Below are positions 32,129 to 41,121 of a stretch of DNA of 64,000 nucleotides, piece after piece. This DNA is from Chrysophaeum taylorii. Its lineage: Eukaryota; Sar; Pelagophyceae; Pelagomonadales; Pelagomonadaceae. The notes below the pieces were generated by a model. That model was given only the letters and a program-made list of their open reading frames with translations, had not been told where the DNA came from and made no database searches. The DNA lies in NCBI GenBank assembly GCA_029834535.1, contig JAQMWT010000351.1:186001-250000 (forward strand). Direction: 5' to 3'. The first letter of the stretch is position 1. Each line of letters starts with the position of its first letter. Position numbers and translations under genes: made by a program.

Positions 32129-32480
32129 GACGCTTTGCGTGCCCAGCTATCTGCTAAAGGCCAACGTTGGGTGAGTCATAATCTCCTCGTGGCATTGAGT
32201 TTTCTGGCACTACAGGTTGCCAGTCGGCGCGCATATGCGCGAAAAAATGTCAACGGCCAAAAAGCGGACACCCTCACACTGTTACACGGGCCCAGGGCAC
32301 TCCTTGGCATGAGTACAAAAAACCCGGCAGAGGCTTTCAACAAGAAGCACATCAACACTCGGTCATGCAACGGGCCCCATTTCATTCCCTCCAGACCATA
32401 TGGTTTGCTGAGGAGGCAAAGAGCTACGTGGATAAGAGCGCAGAGGCCCCTTCGGTGCTCAAAGTCCGGCGAGAGGCTCA
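32129..32480 (+). pseudogene. MULE transposase fragment
   Basis: The plus strand encodes LLGMSTKNPAEAFNKKHINT, which matches LMGMTTTNMAESHNNMNINA of the MULE gene at 52.5 kb and the M-T-T-N-x-x-E-x-x-N signature of the family. A putative 45-nt intron at 32171-32215 (GTGAGT...TACAG) follows the codon for Trp in QRW, the same place as the 40-nt intron in the 52.8 kb copy (KEW). Flanking parts are missing. Confidence 0.6.
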
Positions 32481-33276
32481 CGCGAGTGTTCCTCGTGTTC
32501 GGATGTGTATCTTGTTGTGTCATTAACTTTGTCTTGTCTTTGATCAAAAATGTGAATTTTTCGGCAAACAACCTCAGCCCTCTCAAATACGTACCGGGCT
32601 CTGTCTTTTCAGATCAAACTTCCGATATTATGTTCAAACTTGTCGGGTTGTCACCAAGCATATAGTATGGTGTGTGGTCTCTAAGCGTATGCTGTAGGCC
32701 CAACTGCAAGAATGATGCCCATGTCAAGGTTGAAAAATCCAAGACACACATAATCAGAGTTCGGCCTTACGGCGGCGGCGCTGGGGCCAATAAGGGGACA
32801 GACATTCTCGGTGTATGAGAAAGCTGACGACAAGCGGCAACTTACGTCCCTCGTTGTTACCGGACAAACGGGCTACGTGAATTTTGAAGATTTTTTGATC
32901 TGCTCGAAACACTTTCTCTTGTAGCTGTGGCAACTACGCGCTCTCTCGCTTACCGCGCGTTTGCATGGTTGGAGCTCAGCTAGCTCGCGGTGAGCCTGTT
33001 GAGGATCTCTATCCAATTTGGACCACGAGGCAGCATTGGGAAAATCAGTATTGGGTCGGGGGGGTCGTTTCCGATGGGGTGCCCATGCCGTGCGTGTAAC
33101 GCCACGGCAAAATATGCGTAGCCGCAGCACCAAGCTCTCGTACTTAAAGCCAGAGTTGGGCATTTATTACTCAAACATTACAATTGTAGTAAAAAGAAAC
33201 AAATTGCAGCGATGGTAAAGTACATTTTTTACACTACGACATCCGTCCGATACGTCACCCAAGTCGACCAATCAAA
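32481..33276. other. Intergenic region, no gene seen
   Basis: Only short frames are found, and nothing matches the repeat families described elsewhere in the window. Confidence 0.4.
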
Positions 33277-33512
33277 TTGTTCGACGCTTCTGGGCCTAGC
33301 CTCTGGACGATGTCTGCGTTACGGACCCCGGATGCGACGGCCAGGCCGGCCGACGCGGAGCGGTCGCCTCCGGTGGCGTGCCACAACGTGGAGGATGGGA
33401 GCGAGGGTGGTGCTGATGACGACGGTGAGGAGGAGGACGGCAACGCCTTCGTGCCACCAGTGCGGCGACAACACGCCAAGAAAGGAGGTCAACATCAAGC
33501 CATTCCTCGGCC

Positions 33513-33544
<32 letters not shown>

Positions 33545-34017
33545 CTGGAGAATCGGAAGGGGCGATGCCGGACTTCAATGTGGAGTTCGAACGCGTCTTC
33601 GTGAAGTGGGTCCAGTTGCTCGCAGCATCGATTGGCTTAAGGAATTTCCTGACGACCTATCGGATATCTCAAAAAACTACCAGGATCCCTAAGCTCTTGG
33701 ACCTGATGATGCTCAACGTCAGCAAGCTCTACACGCGTATCGAAGGCAACCAGGAGTGCGGCTACCTTTCAGACATGGCTCGAGGTTCGAGGGGCCAATA
33801 TCGGCTCGCTGCCTGCTTAGAGCTTCTGCGGGCGCATCATCTCAGCTGCCGACATCGTCATGAAAAAAGGCAACACCCTCCAAAGCAACCAGGAGCTGAA
33901 CATGCTGGTGACCCTGCGCATGACGGCCACATCCTCAAGAAGGTCGAATTCAAGTCCGAGATCATTCCATTCCCCTCGAAGAAAACAAAGGAGACGACGA
34001 TAAACCATCAAAGCTAA
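33277..34017 (+). pseudogene. hAT transposase C-terminal fragment, second copy
   Basis: The 246-codon frame has an acidic linker (GADDDGEEEDG), a Gln run and MPDFNVEFERVFVKWVQL, which matches MPDFNVEEFEQVFTQWVRL in the hAT element at 21.5 kb. From 33790 a second frame encodes SFCGRIISAADIVMKKGNTL and NQELNMLVTLRMT, the hAT dimerisation pattern. One shift separates the two. No terminal repeats are evident, so this is a fragment. Confidence 0.6.
33513..33541. repeat. AGC trinucleotide repeat (poly-Gln in frame)
   Basis: About nine AGC units encode a Gln run in the hAT-derived frame. Confidence 0.9.
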
Positions 34018-34159
34018 TCCTGTTCGCTCATCACATCGTTGTAAAATGCACGAGGCGGGGGTCCGAGCGTCGAGCGGAAAGGAGAAAAGGAATGAGTGGA
34101 AGGAAGGACGTGGACGCAAGCCGCTAAGAGGGGTGTTGGGGGCTTGGGGGTTTTGGTGC

Positions 34160-34473
34160 TGTGGCGTAAGGAGAATTTAGGGGCTTCCTGGCGTGCCTTC
34201 GAATCCTGGCTCGCCGCTCGCGTCCGTGCCCTTGGTGGAGTCACTGGACGAGGATGGCCGTTCTCCCGCCACACAACCACTAACAACTTCCGTGCCTGGT
34301 CCTCACAACTTGAGGATCGGCTGTTGCTTTATGATTAAGAACACTTGAATCACAGAAATCAGGGAAGATGATGTCATAGAGAAAACTGACATCATCAGAA
34401 CGGAGTAGGGTGCCCGTGATAAGGGGGGCCCTAGAAGAGGGGTAAGCCTTAGGAGGCGGGAGTTGCCGCCACA
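34160..34473 (-). repeat. 3' LTR of the gypsy element
   Basis: 314 bp, TGTGGCG to CGCCACA; nearly identical to 44056-44369. Confidence 0.95.
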
Positions 34474-34513
34474 GAACTCCCCTGGTAAGAATTCGAGCTG
34501 CCTCAGCGAGGTG

Positions 34514-35587
34514 CTAGCGCGAGGAGCGCGGCTTCGCCTTACGAGCATCTCGTGAACGAATCTTCTGGTAAACGCGGGTGATGACCGGTTCAGGAACTCG
34601 GCCACTGCGCAAAGTAAACTTGGGGATCAACACATCATTCTCGTGCGGATCGAAATCCGTGACACAAGGAGTTGTGTTGGAGGAAATTCTGGACTTGTTG
34701 GTGAAACTTCGACCTTCAACGTCCTTGAACTCGGGCTTGAGTTTGCGGTGCGAAAGGTGAGAGGTCGGCTTGAAATAAGCCACATCATCGTTCGGACCCA
34801 AATCGGAATAGAAATGTAGAGCAACACGATCATTTTGGTAATCGTAAGGCTCACAAACTTCAGCAACATAAATCTTCTTGCGCCAATCAGAGCGCTTCCG
34901 GTCAGGAATCCGGAAAACAACAAACTTACCGTGCTGATAATCATCACGGAAGGTTTCTTCGGGTTTGCGGATGGCTTCATCAACGATCGGAGGTACCATC
35001 ACAGGCGTGATTTGACTAACATGAACACGTCGTTCTTCGGGCGGAGAGTCGAGAGACTCAATCCTATAGGTGACCGGGGAAAGGCGTTCCTTGATAATAA
35101 ACGGGCCGCGCCATTCCGGTCGAAGTTTGTTCTGGAGGAAAGGAATGTAGAGCAAAACGTGCGATCCTTCCTTGTATTCAACATCAACATGATCGGCATT
35201 GTAGGCCAATCGTTGTTTCTTCAAAGCTTTATCACGAGCCTCGCGGACGATCTTCGTATAATACTTCAATCGTTCACGAGTTTCGGCGACTGCATCAGAG
35301 CGAGTCTTCGGCAACAATCGCGTATCAAAGTCCATAAGCGTGTAGTCAGTAGGTAACATCGGCTGACGGTTCAGGCGCAGCATAAAGGGAGAAATCTGCG
35401 TGCCTGGAATAAACTTGCGGTTATAACAAAGCGCAATATAATGAGCAAAGTCAGGCCAATCCGTGATGTTCCGGCCCTGAAGGCAAGCACGGAGGAAGGC
35501 CTTGATAAATCGGTTTACACGCTCAGCCGGGTTCGACTGGGCATGATAAGGAATCGTAGTTTGGTATCGTGTGTTAAGAGATGGCAA
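34514..35587 (-). pseudogene. Gypsy integrase C-terminal part with long tail
   Basis: This 357-codon frame starts SLNTRYQTTIPYHAQSNPAE, which holds the third catalytic acid (Glu in NPAERVNR), then a GPY/F module (LRPEWRGPFIIKERLSPVTY). About 200 further residues extend beyond it. Within them KFVVFRIPDRKRSDWRKKIY and VAEVCEPYDY resemble a small beta-barrel (SH3 or chromo-like) fold, but I cannot assign it. The frame ends 40 bases before the 3' LTR. Confidence 0.85.
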
Positions 35588-36933
35588 AACTCGCGCATCA
35601 ACTTGTTCACGAACTCTTTACCGTTGTCGGTACGAATCATCTGGGGCAAGTAGCCCTTGAGGAGAATGTTAATGACAAAAGACTCGAGGACAGACTCAGC
35701 AGTCTTATCGTTCAAAACATCCAGAATCAAGAAATGCGAGAACGGATCAAAAAATACTAGAAGATACGTCTCGGGACCAGCGCTGGGCAAGGGTCCAAAT
35801 AAATCCATGCAAAGAACAGCACCATCACCATCGTAGACGGGCTGCTGCAAGAGTCCAGCTCGTTTCGGCTCAGGCGTACGAGCTTTCTGGCAAACTAAAC
35901 ATTCAGCAATGAAGACTCCAACTTCGTTCGACATGTGAGGCCACCAAAATCGTTCTTGGATAGCCTGGACGGTACTGTGACGTCCCATATGACCACCGTT
36001 AACCGGAGTGTCATGGTAGAGTCGAATAATGCGCTTGCGCAACGTAGCAGGTGCAACAATCATCGGGTGCAAATCAGCAGAAATGCGGTAAAGAACGTCT
36101 TTAACGACTTCGAATCGTTCGTTCGCTCGGGAACGTCGCGGCGTCTGACCTTGGGCCATTCGGTAGCGAATATCCTCGCAAGTAGCATCAGATTCTTGCT
36201 CACGTGCGATCTCAGCGAGCGTCATATTATCGGGTATCTTATCGATATAATCTTTGTAAGCGGCTGCGTCCTTGAAGATCTGTGGCTCATCGCGCGCACG
36301 GTTCTTCCGACGTTGTCTCGTAGCGTGAGACGTAGCCAATTTCATCGGATCCTTTTCAGGATCTTCTTCCTCGTCTTCCGGCAGTTCGGTCGTAATAAAC
36401 GACATTATGAAGTGGCAGCCGGAGGCGGGAACTCCTCGGTCATCAACGGGTCGGGGAAGCTCTTGGAACACCAAATAAGCGTGGTTCAATGGTTCTCCAA
36501 ACTCGTCAGTCTCGATGACGTGATCTATCGGATTGCGGGAGAGACAGTCAGGGATACTCATTCCCGGTGACTTTCCCGGCTTGTAACCAAGTTCAGGGTC
36601 AAAATTGGCGAGGCGCATCGCCCAACGAGCAAGCTGCCCAGACGAGTGCGTCGCCTTACGTAAAAACGTCAAATTTCGGTGATCGGTCTCCAAAACAGTA
36701 CGGTGCCCTTCGATGTAGGCTCGAAAGTGCTCTAGAGAAAGTATAACTGCCAGCAGCTCTAACCGACGGGGCTCATAATTGCGCATCTCCTTCGGCACAG
36801 CTCGGCTCCAATATTCAATCACTCGTTCTTCTCGAGTCACTCTTCCGGCATCGTCCTTGACTTCGACAATCTGGAAGAGATATGCTCCAAGTCCATCCTT
36901 GGAAGCATCGGATCGGATCTGAAATGGCAGATC
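35515..36933 (-). pseudogene. Gypsy RNase H and integrase N-terminal and core
   Basis: This continues the RT frame: DLPFQIRSDASKDGLGAYLF starts RNase H, and LETDHRNLTFLRK is its conserved DHxNL segment. After a linker the integrase zinc site follows (H...H in YHDTPVNGGHMGRH, C-x2-C in ECLVCQ). The catalytic aspartates are in LCMDLFGPLP and MIRTDNGKEF. The frame is lost just after HLL, about 35 codons past the second Asp, and the homologous sequence resumes in another frame at about 35587. Confidence 0.87.
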
Positions 36934-38262
36934 TTAATCGGGATGGTAGACACCACGGGAATCAACCAAAGCTTCAATAATCGTATCCCAAGCTTTCTGA
37001 CACTCGGGCGTCCACTCGAACTTTACACCTTCGAGGCATAATCGTCTCAGCGGTTCCACGATCTTCGAGTAGCCCTTCACATATCGCCGGCAGTAATTAC
37101 TCATGCCGATGAAAGAGCGTATCTGGGTCTTCGGGGAAGTATTCGGTAAAGTACCTGGAATCGGCATCTTCTGCAGTGCTTCCAGCGTCTTCGGATTCGG
37201 CTTAAAGCCGTCTGGGGTAGAAATGTGTCCCATAAATTCTATATCATCCTTGAGAAGGTGGAACTTCGCGGTTCGACCGCTGTACCCTCTCTGTGCCAAA
37301 TGACACATCACTTCGATCAAAACTTGTAAATGTCGATGAAGATCGTCGGATCCCATCATAATATCGTCAACAAACGCAACCAAGTCTCGATACATCCATT
37401 TCGAAAGGTCGCTCGCCATTTGCTTGCAGAAAAGAGCTCCGGCCGTCTTCACACCTAGAGGTAATCGCAAGAAACTATGAGCGCCAAGTGGGCTAACCAT
37501 CGTGACAGCGTCTTGCGCTGCCGGATCCAGACGAAGGTTGTGGTATCCCCATCTAATATCAATGCATGTCCGCCATCGTCGCATAGCGAGAAAAGCTAAA
37601 GCATCATCTTGTCGAATGTTCGGCCAACTGTCATTGACCAATTGATCGTTGAGCTGACGTAAGTCAACTGCAGCACGGAACGCGTTTGACGTTCCAATCT
37701 CAGCTCCTTTCTTCGGAAGCATCAACACAGGAAAGCCCCAAGGTGAGTTGGCCGGACGAATGACTCCATCCCGGCACCACTCGCTGATCTGCTTACGGAG
37801 ACAATCGAGCTTCGCAGGCGTCAATCGGTAGGGCGTCATCTTAATCGGTCGCGGATTCGCGTCTTTGAATCGTAGAGACACAGGAGGTGAGTCCACAGGC
37901 CTCATAATCGGGTCGAAAAAGGCCCAAGAATACTGCACACAGTGACGGAGCATCCGTTTCGCCTCGTCATCTCAGTGCGGATTGTCAGGAATTCCTAACT
38001 CCTGAACAATCCTATCGACTTCTTCCTTCGTAGGAATTTGAACTTTCATGGCTTCGTTGTCCTTGACATGCTCGGGAGTTTGCGGCAGCGGTGCACCCTC
38101 AGCATCGCGCGGCGCATCTTTCCATGGCACATCAAACTTCTTCTCATATTTTAGTCTCACTTCCGGGTGGCTTTTGTTGATCCTCTCGCCTTTGACACGA
38201 ACACTCGGCTCGCTCTTAATCTTCGGTTCCCGATCTCGCTCAGGATCTGGCGGAACGTCCAA
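36934..38262 (-). pseudogene. Gypsy reverse transcriptase
   Basis: The frame begins near 38262 overlapping the end of the methyltransferase frame, runs 96 codons (LDVPPDPERDREPKIKSEPS) to a TGA at 37974-37972, and continues in the same frame to a TAA at 36936-36934. In the 339-codon part the RT motifs are complete: GFPVLMLPKKG (73-83), AAVDLRQLN (94-102), DIRWGYHNLRL (132-142), LPLGVKTAGALFC (164-176) and active site FVDD (194-197). Thumb sequence IGMSNYCRRYVKGYSKI follows. Two nonsense codons make the pol non-functional unless read through. Confidence 0.88.
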
Positions 38263-39962
38263 ATTTGGTTGTCGGGGGCAGCAAAAGAAGCATGAGACGT
38301 CCCCGGCTCATCTGTTGCAGGCGGAATCAACGGTACCTCTGGAGGTTTCCATTTGGTGCGATCTTGGAGATCATCAGTCGACACCCATCTTACGACACGT
38401 GTGCGCGTGTTTAACAGCGGAACTTGTACGTGACGAAGGGTGGTTTCATCAATTTGCAAATAATAATCAAACGGTCGGTCTGCAGGACTCAACGCTGACG
38501 GCAAAGCTTCGCCGCTCAGGTGAAAATCCTTGGTCACAGAGTTGTGCAGATCGAGTACTAATAAGGTCATCGTGTCTGGTGGCACGACGGACGCCAAGTG
38601 TTTCAACGAGGTCGTCCTGGAGAAGCCGGCCCAATCAAAATCAAGGGGCATCGTCAGCAACTCCGAAGTCATTTTCAGATTCAGAGATCTGTAATCGGAA
38701 CGGTGCGGTCCTACGCGAAGCGGGACACGCGTAACGGTATAAGCTGCGTCTGTCGCGGCTCGTGATGATCCTAAATTGTTCATCTGAAGTAAATGTCGTT
38801 CGTCGGCGTAGCCAAGCGCAGCGGCGAACTCTTGTTGCATATTCTTGCAAGTCTTTGGAACTGCGCGCAAATGGAGCGGATGGCTGGAAACCAACAATCG
38901 CACGCGACAGCTCATCAAACTGGGCGTTATGTCGTAAAAATTGACGACGTACACGTAAGGGTGCAAACGTGCAACGTAAGAAATAATCGAGGCCTCCTGC
39001 TCTATCAACCACATGAAGAAACCAGCCATCTTGCATAATTTCATCGTCCAGTGGGTAGCGGTGACTCCCTTGCCAACATCTCTGGAAGTCAAGTTGCACA
39101 GAGCGGAGTGTACGCAGGGTGGCGACGCGACACACATCGACGACGACCATTCCGCGTAGGGTAAATAAGATTCGATCAACCGTAAGGTTGTAACATAGCG
39201 ACCACACAGTGTGTGCTGCACCACAGGAATGTTCGGAAAATTCTTATGGTGGATTTGGTTGGCGGTGTCCGACGCATCGAGTGCTAGCACGACTCGAAAC
39301 GACGTCCCACAGAATTCGTTGGCTCTTTGGAGACCTAAAGTACTGCCTCCGGCTCCACTGAACAACATCACCACCTTGCGATAAGTGATTGGAAGCCATT
39401 GAACCTTTTCGTATCGGCGGCGGATCTCCGCTTCGGTGATCTCGCGGCACTTCTTTTCGTCTTCTTCCGGCCTTCGAGCGAAATCGTCGCTGCCTTCGGG
39501 TCGTTTGAGGGTGGACTTGTCCCCCATAGCGGTCGTAGCGTCCTTCTGCGCCGTGCTCAACAACATCGGCGGGGGAGACGCGTCGCAATGCGTCAAATGA
39601 CTAGCGACGGAAACGGTGAAAGAAAGGTTCCCCTTGTCGTATCCTTCTTCACATTCTTTCGTAAGTTCGTTGATCGTAGAGACGTTCAACTCATCTTCGT
39701 ACCTAACGATATCGCCAATCGCAAGGACTTCGCCTTGAGTGACGACCGTCGGCACTTCTTCCGCGGCAGTAACCGCAACCCGAGCAGCGGACCGGTCGTG
39801 CTCTTCGCAAGAAGAACACATTCCTTCGACAACTCCCAACTGCTCGTTCTCAGCAAACGTAGCGACGAAAACCTGTCCCATTTCCATAGGTTTCGACAAA
39901 ATAACCGGTAGATTGTAAGTTCGACCGGGTTCGATTTGAAGCGTGCGCGCAGCGTAAGCCAC
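38157..39962 (-). CDS. C5 cytosine DNA methyltransferase encoded within the gypsy element
   Basis: This 601-codon frame lies between protease and RT. Residues about 195-460 carry the ordered motifs of cytosine-5 DNA methyltransferases, which transfer methyl from SAM to C5 of cytosine through a Cys adduct. Motif I is VVMLFSGAGGSTLGLQRA (197-214, SAM binding). Motif II is LALDAS (226-231), followed by NFPN (241-244). Motif IV is ASPPC (279-283) with Cys283 as nucleophile. A motif VIII-like segment SCRVRLLVSS is at 351-360. A target-recognition-like segment follows, then RSLNLKMTSELLTMPLDFDW (425-444), like motif IX. ENV (motif VI) is not canonical: WLIEQEAS near 318-325. The first codon is GTG, the first in-frame ATG being at residue 26. 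The frame is -1 to the protease, so frameshifting or a separate message is likely. Confidence 0.82.
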   Translation of the reverse strand: MAYAARTLQIEPGRTYNLPVILSKPMEMGQVFVATFAENEQLGVVEGMCSSCEEHDRSAARVAVTAAEEVPTVVTQGEVLAIGDIVRYEDELNVSTINELTKECEEGYDKGNLSFTVSVASHLTHCDASPPPMLLSTAQKDATTAMGDKSTLKRPEGSDDFARRPEEDEKKCREITEAEIRRRYEKVQWLPITYRKVVMLFSGAGGSTLGLQRANEFCGTSFRVVLALDASDTANQIHHKNFPNIPVVQHTLCGRYVTTLRLIESYLPYAEWSSSMCVASPPCVHSALCNLTSRDVGKGVTATHWTMKLCKMAGFFMWLIEQEASIISYVARLHPYVYVVNFYDITPSLMSCRVRLLVSSHPLHLRAVPKTCKNMQQEFAAALGYADERHLLQMNNLGSSRAATDAAYTVTRVPLRVGPHRSDYRSLNLKMTSELLTMPLDFDWAGFSRTTSLKHLASVVPPDTMTLLVLDLHNSVTKDFHLSGEALPSALSPADRPFDYYLQIDETTLRHVQVPLLNTRTRVVRWVSTDDLQDRTKWKPPEVPLIPPATDEPGTSHASFAAPDNQIWTFRQILSEIGNRRLRASRVFVSKARGSTKATRK

Positions 39963-41059
39963 TACTCCTCGCGCGTCTTCTCCCGGAGCTGGGAGAATTT
40001 GTTCGTAGCATGTCCCCGCGTAGCCAAGGCTACCGTACGTTCCGGCGGCGGGCTTCGGAGATCTTTAATCGTGCTCAAACGAGCGTAAACTCGAGTCTTG
40101 ACCAGGTCGAGACTCTTCCGAAAGGCATCGTGTTGTTGATTGTAAATCGGTACGGTTATCGGATCTCGATCGTAAATAGATCGAAAGGCCACGATTGGTG
40201 CATCGATTCGTCCATCCTTGAACTTAATCTTCTTGCGCCCGTAGACGACTTGGGTTCGATAAAAACATATTCGATCGTGGGGGTAGTCCACGACGGCTCC
40301 TAAAACTCGTATATCGCGCCCTCCCAACAGGAACAGATAGTTCGTATCGGCCACAATAGCGACAATGGGGGCAGCGATGTTGTCGGCGAGGGCGACCCGA
40401 ATCGCGATCCAACGAAAGATCGTCGTCGTATTCAACCCTGATCCGTACAGCTTGCGCTTAATCGGAAGTTCGCCTTCATCGAAAATCAGCTGATCTTTGG
40501 CCAACTTTCTGACCATTTCTCGGCAAATATAAGAAACATCTGCCATTCCATCGACACCGATGGTCGTCGAGAATTTCGGTCCGTCACGATTCCTGTAGAT
40601 GTGACAGGCCATAAACGTAAGAGTACCCGTATCTAAACAACTGAGGGTAACCAAATCATCTTCGATCGTCTTGCCATCTCGCGGCGTCAACGAAGTGTGA
40701 GCACATCGGGCTCTGACTCGCTCGTCTCCGGGGTTGGGCATCGATACCGCGGCTTGAGCTTTCGTATCATTCGTTGTTGGCGTCATCGACATAACGCTCG
40801 CGGCAGCCTCTTTATCTGGCGGCTTCCGCTCTTCCTCCAAGACAATCTCGGAGGGAATCAACGCTGGTAGGGGATCCTGGTCTTCATAGTTCTTGGAAGC
40901 AAAGGACCCCTCCCATAAATCATTCATTTCGTCTTTCCAGAATGCATCTGTAAATTCATTCGTCATCGGTTGATCATCACCATCATCGGCGATCGGTTCC
41001 GTGTCGGCTGCAGCTTCGAGTACGTAGCTGAGCGGTTGTTCTGGTAGCTTCTTAAGCAA
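39962..41059 (-). CDS. Aspartic protease region of the gypsy element
   Basis: This 365-residue frame has a disordered acidic first half. Residues about 165-265 look like a retroviral aspartyl protease: STTIGVDGMADVSYICREMV holds the position of the catalytic loop, and LLGGRDIRVLGAVVDYPHDR matches the I-L-G-x-D-x-L ... V-D-Y flap and C-terminal strand. The usual D-T/S-G-A loop reads D-G-M-A here (Asp170 kept, TG replaced by GM), which is odd and could reduce activity. The stop codon overlaps the start of the methyltransferase frame, one base back. Confidence 0.65.
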   Translation of the reverse strand: MLKKLPEQPLSYVLEAAADTEPIADDGDDQPMTNEFTDAFWKDEMNDLWEGSFASKNYEDQDPLPALIPSEIVLEEERKPPDKEAAASVMSMTPTTNDTKAQAAVSMPNPGDERVRARCAHTSLTPRDGKTIEDDLVTLSCLDTGTLTFMACHIYRNRDGPKFSTTIGVDGMADVSYICREMVRKLAKDQLIFDEGELPIKRKLYGSGLNTTTIFRWIAIRVALADNIAAPIVAIVADTNYLFLLGGRDIRVLGAVVDYPHDRICFYRTQVVYGRKKIKFKDGRIDAPIVAFRSIYDRDPITVPIYNQQHDAFRKSLDLVKTRVYARLSTIKDLRSPPPERTVALATRGHATNKFSQLREKTREE

Positions 41060-41121
41060 GAAGTTCCGAGTTCTCGTCCACCAATCCTGCAGGTTCCACG
41101 TCGGCTCGTCTTCGTCCCAAT

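Noticed and set aside
34150-34260. Possible tRNA gene around TTCGAATCC in the gypsy LTR
   Set aside because: The flanking bases do not form acceptor or anticodon stems, and the same sequence is in both LTRs.
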